Part shown: positions 43,929-49,417 of the stretch, piece by piece | How positions within the stretch are numbered: position 1 is the stretch's first letter | Layout of the letters: every line of letters begins with the position of its first letter | NCBI GenBank assembly: GCA_025603075.1 | Contig: MU626404.1 | Location: 1-49,417, forward strand | Length of the DNA: 49,417 bases | Source of the DNA: Neoconidiobolus thromboides FSU 785 | Lineage: Eukaryota > Entomophthoromycota > Entomophthoromycetes > Entomophthorales > Neoconidiobolaceae | Direction of reading: 5' to 3' | Program-made: the position numbers and the translations under genes | The notes under the pieces: model-generated | The model's database searches: none | The model's input: the letters and a program-made list of their open reading frames with translations, nothing else | Told to the model about the DNA's origin: nothing

Positions 43929-44552
43929 TTATTGCCTATTCAACTTATCTAGTAAACTCTGCTTACTAACTTGAATCCACCTAACATCATCAATCTCATA
44001 TTTTACCATATCATAACTTACACCCCCTATAACCAACTTCTCATTACTATTGATCAGCTTTGCTTTACCTACTTTCTCTAACCAACCTATCATCGGTTTA
44101 TTTGTATTCAGAGTTTCAAAAGTTACTCTCTTTAACACTAGTTCTTCAAAAGCAATAACTGATAGCTGATAAATACATTCAGTGCCAAACTTTTGATCAA
44201 AATAAGCAGATTCTATAATTAAACCTAAATTACAACTACTTTCTTTATAATCAATTGCAGTAAGACATCCAGCTCCTATTTTTTTCCTACTTTCTTTGGA
44301 TACTAATATATAATTCTTTCGAACTCCTTGTTGTTCTTCTGAGATTTGATGGGTTACTAAGTTCCTATAGTCGCTGTCTTCCCATCCAGAAGTTATAATT
44401 GGTATCCATGGTAAATAGCTCATACTGACAGTATCTTGGTATATTTTTTTTATATATAAATAATCATCTGGATGAAGTGAGGTTAAGTCCAGTCTTAGTT
44501 GGATTAGTTGCATCTTTTGTGAAATTATTAATGAATAAAGAAAATTGGTCAT
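43929..44552 (-). CDS. GNAT-family acetyltransferase, RimJ/RimL-like
   Basis: 207 residues, single exon. It reads like a GNAT domain of the RimJ/RimL/Ard-type: LRLDLTSLHPDDYLYI at the start, then YILVSKESRKKIGAGCLTAI (beta strands before the acetyl-CoA loop), LGLIIESAYFDQKFGTECI where the Q/R-x-x-G-x-G/A loop would lie (here QKFGTE), and RVTFETLNTNKPMIGWLEKV, the typical late strand and helix. It would transfer acetyl from acetyl-CoA to an N-terminal or side-chain amine. The acetyl-CoA loop is not canonical. The Met at codon 14 (44513) may be the true start, because TATA-like sequence directly abuts the first ATG. Confidence 0.72.
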   Translation of the reverse strand: MTNFLYSLIISQKMQLIQLRLDLTSLHPDDYLYIKKIYQDTVSMSYLPWIPIITSGWEDSDYRNLVTHQISEEQQGVRKNYILVSKESRKKIGAGCLTAIDYKESSCNLGLIIESAYFDQKFGTECIYQLSVIAFEELVLKRVTFETLNTNKPMIGWLEKVGKAKLINSNEKLVIGGVSYDMVKYEIDDVRWIQVSKQSLLDKLNRQ

Positions 44553-46376
44553 TATTTATATTATTATATTATAATTGTTTTTATAATCTTATGATTTATT
44601 TTAAGAACCATTTGTTAAATATAAACGCGATGTTTTACAATTGAAAAAGGTTAAATATAAGAATGTTTCTACAGTAATGTCTTTTTATGACCTGAAACTA
44701 TAAGGTTGTTCTTGGTTGCAACAATTATTAGATCTTTATATACAAAAACAAATTATTTACAATTTACTGTTATAATTTATTACTCTCATTTATAATTTTT
44801 ACCAAAATAAATAAAAATTAATTATAACATCGTTATTACATAAATTAAAATACAATAATCAAAAGCAATTGATAAGTATAGTTAATATGATTAGTATAAT
44901 TAGATATAGTGATAATAAAGAAAGGCTAAGCAAAGAAGATCAACCTATATATATTTATCAGTAATAGGAATAGTGGTCATTGAAATTTCAAACCATGAAA
45001 CAACAATTATATTAAAACAGTAATATAGTGGAATAAGATCAACTTATTAAATAAATATATGATTAACATCATTAAGAACGACCAAAGCAGCTATGAAGCA
45101 TTATTTCATTAGTTATGCTATGATAATATTGATTACAATTCTTTTAGTAAAGGATATATTCATAACTATTATAAAATGCTAAGGGTTTTAATTGATATTG
45201 ATTAAAGCTCTTAATGAACCTAATATCATAAAAGTAAATATAAAAATATCCAAATTCTAAGCACAATGGTTAAAGTATCATTCTTTGAACTATTATATAG
45301 GCCAACCAGTATAAAATGCTAGAAAGTTTTCATCTTTCTGGTGAAAATGAGCCTTCCATGGATTAGAAAATATCCATAACTTATATAACGCAATAAGCAA
45401 AGATGTTTTGTCTCTTAGGCACAGAGACACCAGATACTATAACTGAATATTTGAGTATTCAAACTAAAAAGTCGAAAGTTAGCCGTTAAGTTTTTTTATT
45501 AATTTAGTTTTACAAGGATTTGCTGAACAAATACAGTTATTTGAACTTAAGTATATATTGACTAACAAAGTTCTTGATAACCATTATTTTGTATTTTCAT
45601 ACTTCTACAATCCAACCAAAACAAATGCTCAGATAACGCCCGTTTGAACTTAAACAACGTTAAAAACTAAAGGATAGAAAAGGCTTGGCTATGAATAAAA
45701 AATATCAGTCAATTATATATAGAGGCCAAGAATAACTTTGATTACGTAGCTAGAAACAAGATTTCCAACCTCTTCAAAAAACGCAGAAAAGTTTTCTAAG
45801 CAGTGAATTGGATAAAGGTAGTTAATTTTATATACACTTCTCCAATCATAGGCTACCATCCTTGCTTTTTTCCTCTTTCTATTATCTTACCTCTTTATAA
45901 ATTCTCACTATCTTAAATAAACCAAACTTTCTGTATGGATGGGTGATCCAAAAAACAAGATTTCAATTATGTTTCATTTAGAATATCACATTTATAATTA
46001 AAATAATATTATCTGGATGATTTACCTGGTTTTTACTTAAAAGCTCGCCTCTTTTGATCACACTCCTTAGCATTTGAGGAATAATATAATATAACAAAAC
46101 AAACTTTATAGCTTAATACAGCTTTAGATTATTTTATTATAATTTATATTATAAGTTAGTAGAATCTTTATCAAATTCAATAGAAACCCCCGGATTAGCA
46201 AGGATTTTGCTAATATATCCTATATATTAATATTGATCGAAGCTGTGGTATATAAATAAATATGCATTTTTATAAAACTTTATTAAGAAATATTTATTAT
46301 TAGCTGCTTTATAGCTAACATTATAAATTTATTATTAAATAAAGAAATAATTTTGATATTATAATTAGATTTCTAA
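44553..46376. other. Long intergenic region, no gene seen
   Basis: 1.8 kb, stop-dense in all frames. No element, RNA gene or tandem repeat noticed. Confidence 0.45.
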
Positions 46377-46481
46377 TATATGTGCATGTATTTTTGTTTA
46401 AGAGTTTTACTATCAATCTTTCCGCTTAAATAGTACTTAAAATGGAAAAAGTGATGAAACCAAAAAAAACGTTCCCGTATT
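46377..46481 (-). mobile_element. Short inverted-repeat element, copy 18
   Basis: Internal TTTCCGCTTAAATAGTACTT recognisable; ends mutated (ATATGTGCATGT and ACGTTCCCGTAT). Confidence 0.75.
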
Positions 46482-47040
46482 ACTAAGTTAATAAATAGCT
46501 GAATAGGAGAGAACTGTTAGCCCCAAAACTACAATAACCATCTTTATATAATATAGTTGTGAGACATCACTTTGTCAGCTCTACGATTGACTATAACATA
46601 GCAATCACTTAAGTTGTTATGTTCTCGAGTTTAGGCATAATCAATCTCAAACTCTTATTTTAATTTGCTATGAGAATTTCTGTCATGTAATTCCGAAGGA
46701 CATTATCTCCCCGTTTTGATCTCCATACTTGTTGGAGTATAAAAGGGATCCTTCAACATAATAGCTTGAGGCTTTTTAATTGAATTATTCCCTGATATTC
46801 TTGCCTTTAATAAAGCCATTAAATTTTCCTAACAGTATTTTACATAGATTTTACAGCATTATTGTCTATTCTATTTGTCTTATATAGTCCATAGCCTATT
46901 ACATACTATTCTTCATAACTCGAGTCTATCTTATTCCCATAAACCAAGGCCTTTCGACTTACGTCTGATTAACCAGGTAACAGCTGCTTTTGACTTCAAC
47001 CACTAAGTATCAGATTTCATAAAGGGAAACTAATTTAATG
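46482..47040. other. Intergenic sequence, possible retroelement LTR relic
   Basis: Less AT-rich than its surroundings. A TATAAAAGG box at about 46738-46746 and a PBS-like AGTATCAGA near 47007 suggest an LTR remnant. No flanking duplication was found, so this is weak. Confidence 0.2.
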
Positions 47041-47145
47041 TATAGGGATGTATTTTTTTGTCTAAGAATTTTACTAGCAGTTTTTCTACCCAAATAGCGC
47101 TCAAAAAATGAAAAAGTAATGAAATCAAAAAAATACCCTCGTATA
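47041..47145 (-). mobile_element. Short inverted-repeat element, copy 19
   Basis: TATAGGGATGTA left, core CCAAATAGCGCTCAAAAAA, right end ATACCCTCGTAT. It is framed by TA on both sides. Confidence 0.85.
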
Positions 47146-47299
47146 ATAACTGTTATGGAGAAAATCCCAAAGACAGGGATTTATTTAATGACAAAAAAAT
47201 AGAACACAATAAGTATGCTAATAAATATAATTCGATTCAAACTTTACAAACTAAGTTTATTTAAAAAAATGGTACAAAAATGAAGAATATATATTTAAC

Positions 47300-47405
47300 A
47301 AATGGTGATGTTTTTTTGGCTTCATTATTTTTTCCATCTTTTAAGCGCTATTTGAGTAGAAAAATTGTTAGTAAAATTGTTAAACACAAAAATACATCCC
47401 CATTT
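47300..47405 (+). mobile_element. Short inverted-repeat element, copy 20
   Basis: AAATGGTGATGT left, core TTAAGCGCTATTTGAGTAG, right end ACATCCCCATTT. Read on the minus strand, its right end supplies the last codons and stop of the adjacent gene fragment. Confidence 0.88.
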
Positions 47406-47809
47406 CATTATTAAGCTTTAAACTAATATTTCTTATCAAAAAATCCCAAAAATTCAAGCCCTTTTCACTATTGTTATATTTCAATCTCACTGGTATACTT
47501 TTAATGTTGTCTTTTGCATCAACATTAGCTTCTTTTGATTCTGATGCCTTACATTCTTTATTCTTTTTTGTTTTTTGCTCTGTACCTTTCGCTTTAAGGC
47601 TGGTATTAATAAAAATAGACTGAAGATTTTCCTTAATGGCGCCAGACATCAAATCTTTGGTATCAAAAATTTTAAATGGATGACTTAACGCTAATGCTTT
47701 ATCTACTTGATTTTCTGGTGGATATATTGATTTTGAATCAAAGTTTGGATGCTTTTTGATAGTTTGCAGGACATGTTTTAATAAACAATAGGTATTTGGG
47801 TTTTAAAAA
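47380..47809 (-). pseudogene. Gene fragment of unknown function between two elements
   Basis: A minus-strand frame is open from about 47809 to 47380 (about 140 codons), although its first ATG is at 47652. It reads HVLQTIKKHPNFDSKSIYPP, then VDKALALSHPFKIFDTKDLM, a Lys/Glu-rich stretch, and LNFWDFLIRNISLKL. The first half looks like a conserved globular protein, but I do not recognise the family. The final residues MGMYFCV and the stop come from element copy 20, so the original C-terminus is lost or the insertion sits at the very end. Upstream, the frame closes before copy 21. It may be a truncated gene, or a 3' exon of a gene I cannot assemble. Confidence 0.45.
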
Positions 47810-47831
47810 TATAAATAAACTAATATTGTTT

Positions 47832-47936
47832 ATATGGGGCTGTTTTTTTTAGTTCATTATTTTTCCATTTTTTAAGCGCTATTTATGTGGAAAAATTGTT
47901 AGTAAAATTCTTAAATACAAAAATACATCCCCATAT
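47832..47936 (+). mobile_element. Short inverted-repeat element, copy 21
   Basis: TATATGGGGCTGT left, core TTAAGCGCTATTTATGTGG, right end ACATCCCCATAT. Same orientation as copy 20, 426 bp apart, with the gene fragment between. Confidence 0.9.
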
Positions 47937-48630
47937 AGTCTTTTTATTTAGCGTTTTATTCTAATATATTGTTTTTACAAATTGTCGATACTTTTTTAGT
48001 TATTTAATCATTTCAAATTTATGGATAAAAGATTACTCTCAAATAACATTAAGATATTTCTATAGCCTAACCTTATTATCGCTATTACTCACCTTCCCTC
48101 ACATTCAGAAGTTAACAACACCTAATAAAACAGGCTTAAAGTTAAAAGGGATCGTCTCTGAGCATTGTGGATCTAAGGGTGCTAAGCTGCTGTTGGGAAA
48201 AGGGTCAAAGGAAGCTTAGCTCTTAGTAGACTTTTCAATAAATTAAGTGGATATTTCAAATATTTGTAAAAAGGTTTATCAGCTGTTAATGAAACAAACA
48301 AAAATCGCTAGAGAAAAGATGATAATTATAAAGACACTAAGAGTATAAAGGCAGGTAAAGATATCGAAGATGGTAAAGATTAAATACAGTAAAGGGGCTG
48401 AATATATCATAAAGGGTAATAGAGCTAAAAGTAAAGCTAAGGAATCAATCCAAAGAAGTGTTGACAAAAAAGTCTTTATTGATAGTAAAAAAGATCCAAT
48501 GTAACCTGAAAGAACAGCTTACAATTATTCCTATAATGATGGTTTACTTCAGTAAATTTTATATAACTAGATATAATCACTAAGCTTAAGTTCAGCCAAT
48601 GCTATACACTGATCTCTGAAACATATCGAG
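47937..48630. other. Intergenic sequence, short Lys-rich frame, no gene supported
   Basis: A plus-strand Lys-rich frame of about 55 codons near 48336-48504 and its hydrophobic antisense frame are both doubtful. No known motif. Confidence 0.35.
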
Positions 48631-48736
48631 TATGGGGATGTATTTTTGTATTTAAGAATTTTACTAATAATCTTTCCACTCAAATAGCGCTCAAAAGATG
48701 GAAAAAATAACGAAGTCAAAAAAAACATCACCATAT
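48631..48736 (-). mobile_element. Short inverted-repeat element, copy 22
   Basis: GTATGGGGATGT left, core ACTCAAATAGCGCTCAAAAG, right end ACATCACCATAT. It lies 150 bp downstream of the lipase stop. Confidence 0.88.
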
Positions 48737-48886
48737 CCTTCAGCAGTAAACCTTAATTTTAACTTACTTTTATTTAGATTTATTTAAAATGTTTCTCCTA
48801 AAATTTCATTACTAATAATATCTACTATTTAAATATGAAAAGGTATAAAAAAGAAATCAATCTAAAGTAATCATTAAATTTTATTT

Positions 48887-49417
48887 TTAGCAAGTACCAC
48901 CAAGGCGAATATCCCAATAAGTAAGATGGTCATCAACACTCAGAAATGGTTCAGTAGAAAGTGAACAAGAAGGATCTTCAATTTGAGAAGTACTGCAAAT
49001 CTTAGCTTGATTATTATGTAGCCACATTTCAACAAAATAATGATTAAAGGACATAGAACGAGGTGGTACATGAGGTACAATATCCTTGTTATTAGTAACT
49101 CTTGTAGATAATAAACTCAATGAATCAAACCAAGTAGCAAAATCGGAATTTCCTACTCTTGGTTGTCCATAGGTGAATAATTGTATATTTCCCCATGAGA
49201 GTTGTTGAGATGCTTGAAGATCAATAGCAGCTAAATTTGCAATTGCACCGCCTAAAGAGTGACCAGTGACAACTAATTTAAAACCTGGATTGTTCTTTAA
49301 TAAATCTTTGACTACAGGTGTATAAACTAAACTAAGTGCATCCCTAGCTTGTTTAAAACCAAGATGAACTTGAACTTTACTATTACCAGAAAACAAATCC
49401 ACTTTATCTACTTTAAC
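48887..49417 (-). CDS. Class 3 lipase, Rhizomucor-type, C-terminal part
   Basis: The 5' part lies beyond the window, so only the last 176 residues are seen. The nucleophile elbow GHSLGGAIANLAAIDLQ carries the catalytic Ser; the strand LFTYGQPRVGN follows; VTNNKDIVPHVPP gives the catalytic Asp and DDHLTYWDIRLGGTC the catalytic His near the C-terminus, spaced as in Rhizomucor miehei lipase. Cysteines near ICSTS, PSCSLS and the end probably form disulfides, consistent with secretion. It would hydrolyse triacylglycerols outside the cell. The family is certain; the signal peptide and lid cannot be examined here. Confidence 0.93.
   Translation of the reverse strand, partial: VKVDKVDLFSGNSKVQVHLGFKQARDALSLVYTPVVKDLLKNNPGFKLVVTGHSLGGAIANLAAIDLQASQQLSWGNIQLFTYGQPRVGNSDFATWFDSLSLLSTRVTNNKDIVPHVPPRSMSFNHYFVEMWLHNNQAKICSTSQIEDPSCSLSTEPFLSVDDHLTYWDIRLGGTC

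Noticed and set aside
48279-48504. Hydrophobic minus-strand frame and Lys-rich plus-strand frame
   Set aside because: They are antisense to each other, neither has a motif, a clear promoter or a neighbour that supports it.
1-49417. tRNA, rRNA and CRISPR arrays
   Set aside because: I looked for T-loop GGTTC signatures with matching arms and for regularly spaced repeats; none convincing. The dispersed ~105 bp elements are irregularly spaced and inverted, so not a CRISPR array.

Overview
The window is very AT-rich eukaryotic nuclear DNA and almost certainly fungal. It carries a Gal4-type Zn2Cys6 regulator with a fungal-specific central domain, a yeast-like peptidase B inhibitor (I9 type), a class 3 lipase of the Rhizomucor type and many 45-75 nt introns with GTAAGT-like donors, some with TACTAA(C/T)-like branch sites. 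Base composition, poly-Asn tracts, short introns and lipase type suggest an early-diverging fungus, for example Entomophthoromycotina/Zoopagomycota or Mucoromycota. This placement is inference only. Several genes are only visible after splicing (arginase, I9 inhibitor, COP9 subunit 1); I assembled them by eye from splice signals and reading-frame continuity.

Layout. 0-9.8 kb: spliced I9-type inhibitor (-) divergent from COP9 signalosome subunit 1 (+), a single-exon cytochrome P450 (-), and seven copies of a ~105 bp inverted-repeat element. 11-24.4 kb: a gene-dense block with no such element: splicing factor SF3A3/Prp9 (+), a mitochondrial ABCB8-like half transporter (+), arginase (+), a Zn2Cys6 regulator (-) and a DH-PH Rho GEF (-). 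25.7-42.2 kb: six paralogous genes for short proteins that carry only a CENP-B/pogo-type DNA-binding region (psq-like HTH plus Tc5/CENP-B HTH) and no DDE nuclease, with at least one decayed relative, interspersed with ten copies of the element. 43-49.4 kb: a small secreted CBM19-like protein, a GNAT acetyltransferase, a gene fragment trapped between two elements, five element copies in all, and the 3' part of a secreted class 3 lipase cut by the window end.

Two features stand out. First, the array of six DNA-binding-only CENP-B-like genes, each preceded by a TATA-like sequence; they share the recognition-helix core and differ in their tails. This looks like a lineage-specific family of transposase-derived regulators. 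Second, a 22-copy family of short elements with ends TATGGGGATGT and ACATCCCCATA at apparent TA targets and a central AGCGCT palindrome. It behaves like a MITE (non-autonomous DNA transposon) and is confined to the two flanks. Whether the proteins bind or arose with the element is an untested hypothesis.
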